A stretch of 64,000 nt of DNA from assembly GCA_937874185.1 (NCBI GenBank), contig CALNAK010000019.1:1-64000 (forward strand). The letters run 5' to 3'. Position 1 is the first letter of the stretch. Each line of letters opens with the position of its first letter. The position numbers and the translations under genes are program-made. The notes under the pieces were generated by a model. The model did no database searches. It was not told the DNA's origin and saw only the letters and a program-made list of their open reading frames with translations. Positions 24,576 to 32,596 of this stretch are shown one piece after another. This stretch comes from an uncultured Lactobacillus sp. Its GTDB lineage: Bacteria; Bacillota; Bacilli; Lactobacillales; Lactobacillaceae.

Positions 24576-26066
24576 ATGTCATTTTTTGATAGAAAAAAGA
24601 AAGACACCGATGATAATTATTCTGATCTAAATAACCATTCTTACCAGAACCCTCAAGCAGATCAAAATAATTTTGGTCCTAATCAGGGGTCGTACAATAA
24701 CGACCAAAATATGGGGATGGGGACTCAATTTACACCTAATGACCAGAACTTTAATAATAATAACGGCAATAATGGAAATGCCGGTAATAACTATTATTTC
24801 GGCCAGCAACCTAACCAACAACCAAATCAACAGCCGATCCAACCGGGTCAACCACAACCAACCTCAGACCAAACTCAACAACCTGTTGATAATGGTACTG
24901 GTGAAGATTGGGAATACACTGAACAAAACTTGCAAAATAGTTTGGATCAAAGTGCTGACCTTAAATCACAATTGCGCAGTCAATTATTAGCTGACCGTAG
25001 TTACTGCAATCATGTTTTGCGTAACGTTGGTAGTGACCAAATTGATGAAAGAAAACAAGCAATGGGTCGTATTACTGAAATCAATACTTCTTTGAAAGAT
25101 TGGTTTGGGACTGACGAGATGGCTAATGAAATCTATATGGATAGTAACCGTGATTACTATGTCTTTACAGATGATTTATCAGCTAATCCTGACAGTGCCA
25201 CTAGTTCAATGTGGCAACAACTAACTGACAGTCTCGCTGAACGTGGTTTGTTGGCTAATGCTATTTCTGTAACTTATAACGATCAAGTCGACCAAACATG
25301 GATGAACTATCAAAATGCTGGTTTCGTTGATGGAAATGCTTATTTGATGAACATGTATAACGAATTGCAAGGTCGCAATTTGAATATGCCTGTTACACCA
25401 GCTGAGATTCCATTTGACGCTGACTATCGTGTACAACATGTTTCTGATAAAGTTGATAAAATTTTGAACGCTGATGATAAGCTAGTGATGGAAGTATCAC
25501 GTAGTTCGAATCATCAACTTCAAATTATTCGTCACTACAAGGACAACAGTCTTTTGAGTCGTGATATTTTTGATGTTAATGGTGTTATTTCTGCCACACA
25601 ATTCTATGATCACAGAAATTCTAACAAGGTTGTTCGTGAGAACTTCTATCGTCAAGACGGAACATTAGTCCTTATCAAGAGTTATACAGGTGATGAGCCT
25701 TATATCCAGCTCTTCAGTGAAGGTAACGTCTTGATCAGTACATTTGACAGTGATGAAGAATTAATCGTCTGGTGGATGAAAAATCAGGCTTTGAAGCAAA
25801 ACGAAGCAACCGTCTTTGTTTCTGTTAATTCAGAATATTATAAGAAGTTATTGACTCTTAGAGATAAAGGAATCGAAGTTATCCCAATCGTTATGAAACA
25901 AAGCGAAAACGCCGATGCTATTTCTGACTTGATAGACGGAACCGATAAAGTTACCGCCGTACTTGCAGGTACTGATCAAGTTAATACTTATTTGAATAAG
26001 AATGCTAAGAATAAGTTGGATATTACTACACTTAAAGACGTTGATACACCGGTTTATAAGGAATAG
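24576..26066 (+). CDS. Asp1/glycosyltransferase-associated-like protein with a disordered Asn/Gln N-terminus
   Basis: A 496-aa soluble protein. The first ~110 residues are low-complexity (Asn, Gln, Pro, Gly; QPNQQPNQQPIQPGQPQP), and a folded part of ~380 residues follows. The C-terminal half (HYKDNSLLSRDIFDVNGVISATQFYDHRNSNKVVRENFYRQDGTLVLIKSY...FDSDEELIVWWMKNQAL...VFVSVNSEYYKKLLTLRD) repeats the strand pattern seen in Asp1 of the accessory Sec system and in related glycosyltransferase-like proteins. No SecA2/SecY2 genes or serine-rich adhesin are in the window. The assignment is tentative. Its TAG stop overlaps the start of repeat B2. Confidence 0.5.
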   Translation: MSFFDRKKKDTDDNYSDLNNHSYQNPQADQNNFGPNQGSYNNDQNMGMGTQFTPNDQNFNNNNGNNGNAGNNYYFGQQPNQQPNQQPIQPGQPQPTSDQTQQPVDNGTGEDWEYTEQNLQNSLDQSADLKSQLRSQLLADRSYCNHVLRNVGSDQIDERKQAMGRITEINTSLKDWFGTDEMANEIYMDSNRDYYVFTDDLSANPDSATSSMWQQLTDSLAERGLLANAISVTYNDQVDQTWMNYQNAGFVDGNAYLMNMYNELQGRNLNMPVTPAEIPFDADYRVQHVSDKVDKILNADDKLVMEVSRSSNHQLQIIRHYKDNSLLSRDIFDVNGVISATQFYDHRNSNKVVRENFYRQDGTLVLIKSYTGDEPYIQLFSEGNVLISTFDSDEELIVWWMKNQALKQNEATVFVSVNSEYYKKLLTLRDKGIEVIPIVMKQSENADAISDLIDGTDKVTAVLAGTDQVNTYLNKNAKNKLDITTLKDVDTPVYKE

Positions 26067-26196
26067 AGAGCGGAGAGCAACGGTTAGATTCTGAGCATTT
26101 GCATAAGCCTGGGAATTACACGCGCTTTTGCGTGTGATTTCCAGGGTGTAGCAAAGCACAGGAATCTGTTGCTCGGAGCTCGTTTAGGACGAACAA
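26064..26196 (+). repeat. Family B structured repeat, copy B2
   Basis: Starts TAGAGAGCGGAGAGCAAC and ends GTTGCTCGGAGCTCG-TTTAGGACGAAC; the outer GAGCAAC / GTTGCTC stem is perfect. Apical stem ACACGC-GCTTTT-GCGTGT, middle stem CCTGG / CCAGG where B1 has GACTTC / GAAGTC, so both sides changed together. Its first triplet is the upstream stop codon. Confidence 0.85.
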
Positions 26197-26285
26197 AAAA
26201 GGTATATAGTCATATATTGATGAGTAAATATCCTATGCATCTGAATTCAAGTACCACTATAAAAATAAAACAGCGCACTAAACGA

Positions 26286-26326
26286 AAAAAATCACAACAA
26301 TTCAAACCAGAATTGTTGTGATTTTT
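26286..26326 (+). terminator. Strong terminator before gpmA
   Basis: Perfect stem AAAAATCACAACAATTC / GAATTGTTGTGATTTTT with a 6-nt loop. Usable on both strands. The remaining gap to gpmA shows no ORF. Confidence 0.88.
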
Positions 26327-26485
26327 AGGTTTTAAGTTCTGTCACTGATACCACTTATCACAATCAAAACAGCAAAAATGAAAACGTCTACATTTATCGT
26401 GAATTGGGTGCTACTCTCTTTTTTTTATTGACGATATCGTGTAAACTGTAAAGGTGTTTAAAGAAATGAAAAGAGGATCATATAC

Positions 26486-27175
26486 ATGGCAAAATTAGTT
26501 TTCATTCGTCACGGACAAAGTGAATGGAATTTATCAAATCAATTTACTGGATGGGTTGATGTTGACCTTAGTGAAGAAGGAGTTAAACAAGCACAAAATG
26601 CTGGTAAACTTCTAAAAGAATCAGGTATTCTTTTTGACCAAGCTTATACATCAGTATTGACACGTGCTATCAAGACATTGCACTATGCTCTTGAAGGCTG
26701 TGACCAATTATGGATTCCTGAAACAAAGACATGGAGACTTAACGAACGTCACTATGGCGCACTTCAAGGTCTAAACAAGACAGAAACTGCTGAAAAATAC
26801 GGTGATGAACAAGTTCATATCTGGAGACGTTCATACGATACATTACCTCCACTATTGAAAGCTACTGACGAAGGTTCAGCAGCTAACGATCGTCGTTACG
26901 CAAACTTGGACCCAAGAATTGTTCCAGGTGGTGAAAACCTTAAAGTTACTTTGGAACGTGTAATTCCATTCTGGGAAGACGAAATTGCTCCTAAGTTATT
27001 AGACGGCAAGAACGTTATTATCGCTGCCCACGGTAACTCACTACGTGCTTTGACTAAGTACATCGAAAACATTTCTGATGCTGATATCATGGATGTTGAA
27101 ATGACTACTGGTGAACCAGTTGTTTATGACTTGGATGACAAGTTGAACGTTGTAAGTAAGAAGAAGCTTAACTAA
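26486..27175 (+). CDS. gpmA: 2,3-bisphosphoglycerate-dependent phosphoglycerate mutase
   Basis: A 229-aa cytoplasmic enzyme interconverting 3- and 2-phosphoglycerate in glycolysis. Phospho-His motif FIRHGQSEWN (His9), TSVLTRAIKT, catalytic region LNERHYGALQGLNK, and the second active-site His in IIAAHGNSLRALTKY. Length and sequence are typical of the dPGM family. Ribosome site AGAGGAT and highly biased codons agree with a housekeeping role. Monocistronic, with its own terminator. Confidence 0.97.
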   Translation: MAKLVFIRHGQSEWNLSNQFTGWVDVDLSEEGVKQAQNAGKLLKESGILFDQAYTSVLTRAIKTLHYALEGCDQLWIPETKTWRLNERHYGALQGLNKTETAEKYGDEQVHIWRRSYDTLPPLLKATDEGSAANDRRYANLDPRIVPGGENLKVTLERVIPFWEDEIAPKLLDGKNVIIAAHGNSLRALTKYIENISDADIMDVEMTTGEPVVYDLDDKLNVVSKKKLN

Positions 27176-27196
27176 TTTTTGATTAGTTTAATATAG

Positions 27197-27235
27197 ATAA
27201 GACTGCATACTTTTGTGTGTAGTCTTATTTTTTTT
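27197..27235 (+). terminator. Terminator of gpmA
   Basis: ATAAGACTgCATAC / GTGTGtAGTCTTAT followed by eight Ts. The stem sequence is close to that of the terminator at 30535-30576. Confidence 0.9.
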
Positions 27236-27256
27236 GCGCGAGTGACTAGTAGTGGT

Positions 27257-27423
27257 GAGTAAAATCTGGTAGTGGTGAGTAAAAAATGAATAAGTCACTC
27301 AAACGTGCTAAATGTAGGTATTAGTTAGGTGGTGAGTAGAACAGGATTTTTCGGAGTAAAACGAGGTTTGGCGGAGTAGAACAAGGTTTGACAGAGTAAA
27401 ACAGAGTTTGGAGGAGTAAAACC
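27257..27423 (+). repeat. Degenerate 20-bp tandem repeats
   Basis: Units start with GAGTAAAA or GAGTAGAA. Two units lie at 27257-27296, and 4.5 units at 27334-27423 (27334, 27354, 27374, 27394, 27414). Consensus about GAGTAAAACRAGGTTTGGCG. The 20-bp period is two helical turns. No ORF runs through it. The remaining gap to 27659 is AT-rich with no feature seen. Confidence 0.85.
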
Positions 27424-27659
27424 TAACAATGGCAACTAGACTTCAGATATTATTAAATAATTTGTGATGTCTTAATGTATAGGATTCTGAGGTTCATTTT
27501 GATAATATTTACTATCATTGAAAGCACAAATATTACTGCTGGATTTAGTTACGTGCAAAGTTCTAAATTTTTTGAATGATGATAGAATGTTACCGAAGAT
27601 AAAACTCGTAATTTAATAAGCAAAATCATATAAAATGGTTTTCCAGACATGAGGCAACT

Positions 27660-28217
27660 ATGAAACTAAAAGATATATACTCACAAGAATTTATTAATAA
27701 GCTTAATAATCTTAATGTTGGTGCGAATTTAAATTCAGATGATGAAGTGAATGGGGTTATTGATATTGAGACTATTTTGAAGGATTTAAAATTTAATTTT
27801 ATAAAAGATAATAGGTTGAGTGGTAGCGGTCGAATTGAGGGAAAATCTATCTACATAGATAATTCGGAAATTTTGGCACGTCAACGATTCTCTATGGCAC
27901 ACGAATTAGGACATGCTATGCAAAATAATCGGCACGCAAATAGAAATGATGATTCAACTGATTATAATAATGAAGAACGTAAGGATGAGGTCTTTGCTAA
28001 TACATTTGCAGCACAATTCTTGATGCCAAAAAAATTAGTAATGAGTACTATTAATAATATTATAAGAAATAACAATATGGATAGAAGTCACTTGAACGAT
28101 TTACAAGTTCAACAAATAATTAAAGAGTCTGCTATTGAGTTAAAAGTTTCGAGTGGTGGCATGAAATATCGAATGAAAAATCTTGAAATCTTTGTTCCGG
28201 TAAAAAATGGTAAATAG
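27660..28217 (+). CDS. ImmA/IrrE-family metallopeptidase
   Basis: A 185-aa protein. Zinc motif HELGH at residues 81-85 in RQRFSMAHELGHAMQ, then the typical EVFANTFAAQFLMPKKLV (third ligand near residue 115). ImmA/IrrE proteases cleave XRE-type repressors to switch on mobile-element or stress genes. The next real gene encodes an XRE regulator that could be its substrate (inference). ATG behind a short GAGG. First gene of a small accessory island with many Asn/Lys/Ile codons, unlike the optimal codon use of gpmA. Confidence 0.85.
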   Translation: MKLKDIYSQEFINKLNNLNVGANLNSDDEVNGVIDIETILKDLKFNFIKDNRLSGSGRIEGKSIYIDNSEILARQRFSMAHELGHAMQNNRHANRNDDSTDYNNEERKDEVFANTFAAQFLMPKKLVMSTINNIIRNNNMDRSHLNDLQVQQIIKESAIELKVSSGGMKYRMKNLEIFVPVKNGK

Positions 28218-28286
28218 ATGAGTGAAATCAATTATCGGGTAAAAAAGGAATTGTATTGTGTTGATATAAAGGAGAGATGGCAATGA
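28218..28286 (+). CDS. Possible 22-aa ORF linking the protease and regulator genes
   Basis: The ATG follows the protease stop directly (TAGATG), and its TGA overlaps the start of the regulator as ATGA. Peptide MSEINYRVKKELYCVDIKERWQ. It has no ribosome site of its own, so it could only be read by reinitiation, possibly coupling the two genes. May be chance. Confidence 0.25.
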   Translation: MSEINYRVKKELYCVDIKERWQ

Positions 28287-28711
28287 GCAGTCATATTGAA
28301 AAGAGAAATCAACTTTTTAAAGTTCGTGATACTGAGATTACTATTCTAGCTAATGCACTTGTAGATGATGAAACTAATGAAATTATATTTGATCGTCAAT
28401 TGGATAATGCTGCAATAAATTTAGCTTTTGATCAATATAGATTGAACAATAATATTGTTAGTTCACAAGATATTATTAACTTTAGAAAAAAATATAAGCT
28501 GTCACAAAGATCGTTATCCATACTATTAAATGTGAGTTCAGCAACTATTTCTAGATATGAAAAGGGTGTACTACCTTCTGAAAGTATAAATAATTTATTT
28601 AAGCAAATTATGAGTGATGACGTTTCCTTCATGGAGCTTTTTAATCAAAATAAAAATAATTTGTTGGTTGAGGACAAGCAAAAAGTTGAATCTGCTTTTA
28701 AATTGAATTGA
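28283..28711 (+). CDS. XRE-type helix-turn-helix regulator (MqsA/SocA-associated type)
   Basis: A 142-aa protein, starting at the second ATG because GGAGAG lies 8 nt before it but only touches the ATG at 28277. The N-terminal part (IFDRQLDNAAINLAFDQYRLNNNIVSSQDIINFR) leads into the HTH KYKLSQRSLSILLNVSSATISRYEKGVLPSESINNLF. This is the layout of antitoxin-like regulators found beside DUF4065/SocA proteins, but without the zinc finger. It follows the ImmA/IrrE protease and is probably its repressor target; no toxin with a known fold is adjacent. Confidence 0.75.
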   Translation: MSSHIEKRNQLFKVRDTEITILANALVDDETNEIIFDRQLDNAAINLAFDQYRLNNNIVSSQDIINFRKKYKLSQRSLSILLNVSSATISRYEKGVLPSESINNLFKQIMSDDVSFMELFNQNKNNLLVEDKQKVESAFKLN

Positions 28712-28728
28712 TGATTATTAACAACGAG

Positions 28729-28756
28729 TCACATATTTTATGTGGTTTATTTTTCT
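28729..28756 (+). terminator. Weak terminator behind the XRE gene
   Basis: CACAT-ATTTT-ATGTG hairpin followed by GTTTATTTTT. Confidence 0.45.
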
Positions 28757-28829
28757 GCAATTTTTTGTAGTTAGAAACTTTAGTTAATAGTATTATTACA
28801 CCAGAATTCAATACAGTGGGGAAAATACG

Positions 28830-30176
28830 ATGCTGAGGCTACATGATGAACAACCGTTTCCAATTGAAAATGAGGTAATTGAATATAAGCAGGAATTCAA
28901 TGAAAAGTGTAAAAAGGAGATTGCTGCTTTTTTAAATGGAACAAAGACAGCGTATATTTATTTTGGAATTGACGATGAATCTCGAAAACTGACACATACT
29001 TATACTGATTCAGAGAAACATATTATAGAGGAAAAGTTAAGTCATTGGCTGTCCAGTTCAATTTATTATCCTAGTCCGGTTGGATTGGTCAATCTACATA
29101 TGGATACCGATATATTTTGTATTGAAATTAGAATTGGGAAATCCAAACCATATTTCTTGGACGATAGAGCATACGTAAGAAATGGATCAGAATCAGTTAG
29201 AGCATCTTCGGAGAAAGTAACCAAAATGCTTTTACAACAGAATTTGAATTTGTTCGATACTTCAGAGTCACCAATTCAAAACTTGGATTTCGATGACATT
29301 AGTAGTGTTTTCAAGAAACAGAATTTATTATTTAGACCTAAGGCATTGGGGTTTTATAATTCATCCAAAAAATTTACTAACACCGCTCGCTTAATGAGTG
29401 AAGAAAATAAATTCACTGTTAAGTTGGCTATTTTTAAGGGTACAACTGTTGAGGAATTCAAAGATAGACGTGAACTTACTGGATGTCTTACAAAGCAACT
29501 TGATGATGCATTAACATTTATTGATTTTAACAATGCATTATCGGCCAAGATAACTGGTAAAGGACAGCGAGATGAAAAAAGAAGTTATCCTAGCATTGCA
29601 GTACGTGAAGCTCTGGTAAATGCGATAGTCCATCGTTCATATTTTAGCAATTCTCCAATTCAGGTTGAAATATATGATAATAGATTAACCATTATGTCAC
29701 CTGGACCACTGCCGGGTGGGATGAAATTGGAGGCTGTTTTAGGTGGTCAAACATTACCTAGAAACCCACAAGTCGTAAAGATACTCCATAAATTGAAATA
29801 TATTGAAGATTATGGAACTGGTTTACGTCGAATTATCAATAGTTACAAAGATGAAGTCGTGCATCCTGAGTTTGAAGCGGAAGAAGATTTTGTGAAAGTA
29901 ACACTGCCTAATTTAAATTATGAGGAAGTTACTAAATTAGTATCTACAAATGATGAGTTAGAATTCAAACCCGATGGGAAGGATTTAATCATCGGGTATT
30001 TAAAAGATTTAAATCATAGTTATATTACTAGAGATATTGTAGAGAAACTGACTGGCCTAAAGCGGACTCAAGCAACTAAGTATCTTGTTAATATGGTTGA
30101 AAAGGGCATTCTTAGAAAAAGTGGTGCCGGTCCTAAAACTAGATATATCTTGGTAAATAATAATTTGAGTATATGA
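28830..30176 (+). CDS. AlbA_2 (Schlafen-like) plus HATPase domain protein
   Basis: A 448-aa protein. The N-terminal AlbA_2/Schlafen core has VIEYKQEFNEKCKKEIAAFLNG...AYIYFGIDDE and RAYVRNGSESVRAS. A C-terminal GHKL-type ATP-binding domain has AVREALVNAIVHRSYFSNSPIQVEIYDNRLTIMSPGPLPGG and YIEDYGTGLRRI. A winged-helix end has KDLNHSYITRDIVEKLTGLKRTQATKYLVNMVEKGILRKSGAGP. Such proteins are common accessory genes, often annotated ATP-binding or RNA-binding regulators, and appear in defence islands; the reaction is unknown. No clear ribosome site beyond GGGGAAA. It lies between the XRE gene and a 4x10-bp repeat. Confidence 0.8.
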   Translation: MLRLHDEQPFPIENEVIEYKQEFNEKCKKEIAAFLNGTKTAYIYFGIDDESRKLTHTYTDSEKHIIEEKLSHWLSSSIYYPSPVGLVNLHMDTDIFCIEIRIGKSKPYFLDDRAYVRNGSESVRASSEKVTKMLLQQNLNLFDTSESPIQNLDFDDISSVFKKQNLLFRPKALGFYNSSKKFTNTARLMSEENKFTVKLAIFKGTTVEEFKDRRELTGCLTKQLDDALTFIDFNNALSAKITGKGQRDEKRSYPSIAVREALVNAIVHRSYFSNSPIQVEIYDNRLTIMSPGPLPGGMKLEAVLGGQTLPRNPQVVKILHKLKYIEDYGTGLRRIINSYKDEVVHPEFEAEEDFVKVTLPNLNYEEVTKLVSTNDELEFKPDGKDLIIGYLKDLNHSYITRDIVEKLTGLKRTQATKYLVNMVEKGILRKSGAGPKTRYILVNNNLSI

Positions 30177-30190
30177 TCATTAAAATGTTC

Positions 30191-30232
30191 AGCGGTAGAT
30201 AGCGGTAGATAGCGGTAGATAGCGGTAGATAG
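30191..30232 (+). repeat. Perfect 10-bp tandem repeat, four units
   Basis: AGCGGTAGAT four times without mismatch, plus AG. It starts 14 nt after the AlbA_2 gene's stop. The period is one helical turn. Confidence 0.95.
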
Positions 30233-30317
30233 TATTTATAATTTGTTACCAACAAGACCGAACATTAGTCCAACCCAATAATTTTGTGTACAATGGATAA
30301 TGAGAGGGGGTAATCAT

Positions 30318-30530
30318 ATGGCAATGAAACCCCAGAAGATTATCAAAATATTAAGGCAAAATGGTTTCGTTAAGAAATCCCAAAATGGTTCTCATCTGAA
30401 AATGTATAATCCTGAAACTAACGTAACTCTTCCGGTTCCCATTCATCATGATAAGGAATTAGAACATGGTATCGAAAGTAAAATACTGAAACAGGCTGGA
30501 ATCAATCAAGAAGACTTAAAGATAAAATGA
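30318..30530 (+). CDS. hicA: HicA-family mRNA interferase toxin (orphan)
   Basis: A 70-aa protein, ATG chosen because GAGGGGG lies 7 nt upstream (an earlier in-frame ATG would include the ribosome site). Double-stranded RNA-binding-like HicA fold with MKPQKIIKILRQNGFVKKSQNGSHLKMYNPETNVTLPVPIHHDKEL; His in GSHLKM is the catalytic residue of the family. HicA cleaves mRNA and is normally encoded next to HicB antitoxin. No HicB follows; the next gene is convergent mntH. Either the antitoxin is elsewhere or the toxin is tamed. Confidence 0.85.
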   Translation: MAMKPQKIIKILRQNGFVKKSQNGSHLKMYNPETNVTLPVPIHHDKELEHGIESKILKQAGINQEDLKIK

Positions 30531-30534
30531 CCGA

Positions 30535-30576
30535 AAAAAATAAGACTACATTTCAAATATGCAGTCTTATTTTTTA
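30535..30576. terminator. Bidirectional terminator between hicA and mntH
   Basis: AAAAAATAAGACTaCAT / ATGcAGTCTTATTTTTT, symmetrical with T-runs on both strands, sitting between convergent genes. It overlaps the mntH stop. Confidence 0.88.
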
Positions 30577-31941
30577 TGCAATCGTAGTCCAAATTAATTG
30601 TAAGTTCAGAATAATCAAAATAATGGCAACAACCCAAGCTAAGTATTTAACCCATTTGCGATTGGCAAAATCACCCATCAACTTCTTGTCACTGGTGAAG
30701 AGGATAAGTGGAATCATGGCGAATGGTAAGGCAATTGAAAGGAATACTTGTGAGAATGTCAAAAGGCTTTCAATTTTAGCCTCGTTACCTTTGTAATAAA
30801 TTGCGAAGGCTAGAACGGGGATGACAGAAATCAGACGAGTCAATAATCTTTGAGCCCAAAGTGGCATCCTTAAATGAATGAAACCTTCCATAATAATTTG
30901 ACCAGCCAAGGTACCAGTAATAGTTGAACTTTGACCGGATGCTAGTAAGGCAATGGCGAATAACATACTCAACATTGGACTAGCGATGGCACCAACGATT
31001 TTGGAATTGCTTAAAGCGTTGAACAAATCAACGAATCGACCTAGTTCACTGTGTGTTCCAAAGAATAAAGCGGCACCTAAAATTAAAAGTAAACTGTTAA
31101 CGACAAAAGCTAATGTTAACTGAATATTTGAATCGGCGATTGTAAAACGAATTGTTTTTTTAACAGAATCATGATCATGAATATCATATTTACGTGTTTG
31201 AGAAATTGATGAACCGAGGTACAAATCATGTGGCATAACAGTTGCACCAACGATACCTAAAGCCATGTATAACATAGGTTGGTTAGTCAAAATTTTAGCA
31301 CGTGGAACATATCCGCCAAGTACACCTAAGGCATTTGGTTTGGATAGGAATACTTCATAGGCAAAAACGAGTAGGATAACAGCAACCAACGTTGCGACAA
31401 TAGCTTCGATTTTGCGGAAACCTAATTTCATTAAGAATAGTAGTAACAAGACATCAAAGGCGGTAATCGTGATACCGACAATTAACGGTAGTCCGAATAG
31501 TAATTCGATGGCAATACCAGAACCGATAATCTCGGCCATATCAGTTGCCATGATGGCTAATTCGGTGATTATCCAAAGTAGGATACCCGTTACTTTAGAC
31601 GTTCGATCTCTAGTTAATTGAGCCAAGTCACGACCAGTAACGATACCTAATCTAGCCGACATAGCTTGCAATAACATCGCAATCAAACTCGATAGTAGTA
31701 CGACACTCAAAAGAGTGTAATTGAATTGAGCACCACCACCGATAGACGTGATCCAGTTACCAGGATCCATGTAACCAACGGCAATCAAGGCTCCTGGACC
31801 AGTGTAAGCTAATAATGTTTTGAAGTAACCAGCATCATCGGGAACATCAATTGAGTTGTTGATCTCGTCGAGACTCTTACTTTGGGAACCGGTACCCCCT
31901 AAAAACTCGTGTGAATGCTTCTCTTTATCTTGTTTAGACAA
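30574..31941 (-). CDS. mntH: NRAMP-family Mn2+/H+ symporter
   Basis: A 455-aa membrane protein with about 11 transmembrane segments. Metal-site motifs GYMDPGNW (TM1) and VGATVMPHDLYLGSS (TM6), plus GQSSTITGTLAGQIIMEGF. It imports manganese (and possibly iron) with protons, important for Mn-rich lactobacilli. TTG start with AGAAGG about 9 nt upstream. A DtxR-family regulator gene near 62.3 kb is a plausible controller, but no operator was confirmed. Monocistronic. Confidence 0.92.
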   Translation of the reverse strand: MSKQDKEKHSHEFLGGTGSQSKSLDEINNSIDVPDDAGYFKTLLAYTGPGALIAVGYMDPGNWITSIGGGAQFNYTLLSVVLLSSLIAMLLQAMSARLGIVTGRDLAQLTRDRTSKVTGILLWIITELAIMATDMAEIIGSGIAIELLFGLPLIVGITITAFDVLLLLFLMKLGFRKIEAIVATLVAVILLVFAYEVFLSKPNALGVLGGYVPRAKILTNQPMLYMALGIVGATVMPHDLYLGSSISQTRKYDIHDHDSVKKTIRFTIADSNIQLTLAFVVNSLLLILGAALFFGTHSELGRFVDLFNALSNSKIVGAIASPMLSMLFAIALLASGQSSTITGTLAGQIIMEGFIHLRMPLWAQRLLTRLISVIPVLAFAIYYKGNEAKIESLLTFSQVFLSIALPFAMIPLILFTSDKKLMGDFANRKWVKYLAWVVAIILIILNLQLIWTTIA

Positions 31942-32131
31942 AGGAATGCGCCTTCTTTCCGATAAGGTAATTCAGAGTATCTAATTGATATATTTGTGTC
32001 CACAAGTACATTATTAAATGCTTTGGTGAATCTTTTTGTTTGAAACACCTAACTTTTTAAAGCCATGTAAATTGTAACATTAAGACTTAAAAATAAATGA
32101 CTTTCTTGTTAATTATTTAGTTTGTGTAAGC

Positions 32132-32476
32132 TTATTCATCACAGAGAGAACGGTCAATTAAGTTGTGATCAATGTGAGTGTCACCCCAAGTACAAATAGC
32201 ATCCAATATCGGGAAAAGCGATTGTCCATTTTCTGACAGCTGATATTCAACATGCGGCTCAGCGGTTTTGAAATCGTGACGTGTTATCAAACCATCATTT
32301 TCCAATTCACGCAATTGATTGGTTAATGTTTTATGTGAAACATCCTGGATATGTCTTTGTAATTCGCCAAAACGACAGATACCAGTTTCAGCCAACTCGT
32401 ACATGATCATAATTTTCCATTTGCCTTGAATCATGTGCATGGTAGCGTCGAATTCGTTTAGATATTTTGGTTCCAT
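32132..32476 (-). CDS. HxlR-family transcriptional regulator
   Basis: A 114-aa winged-helix regulator: IQGKWKIMIMYELAETGICRFGELQRHIQDVSHKTLTNQLRELENDGLITRHDF...VEYQLSENGQSLFPILDAICTWGDTH is the HxlR/MarR-like consensus. It lacks an N-terminal sensory Cys. It is divergent from an SDR oxidoreductase gene 120 nt away, which is its likely target, possibly with the MFS and GPx genes beyond. Ribosome site AGGAAT is weak. Confidence 0.88.
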   Translation of the reverse strand: MEPKYLNEFDATMHMIQGKWKIMIMYELAETGICRFGELQRHIQDVSHKTLTNQLRELENDGLITRHDFKTAEPHVEYQLSENGQSLFPILDAICTWGDTHIDHNLIDRSLCDE

Positions 32477-32596
32477 AGTTATTCCTCATTTTTCCACAGC
32501 CAGTAGTTACCTTGATGTGCGTACTTGTTGTTTGCAATATCTGACATTATACTTTAAACCGTTGAAAAAATCTTTTAGAGATATTGAGGATATATA

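Noticed and set aside
27257..27423. CRISPR array
   Set aside because: Repeats are directly joined with a 20-bp period and no spacers, and no cas genes are present.
31942..32100. MntR operator upstream of mntH
   Set aside because: A half-site-like AGTTAGGTG is present on the minus strand but without a convincing second arm.
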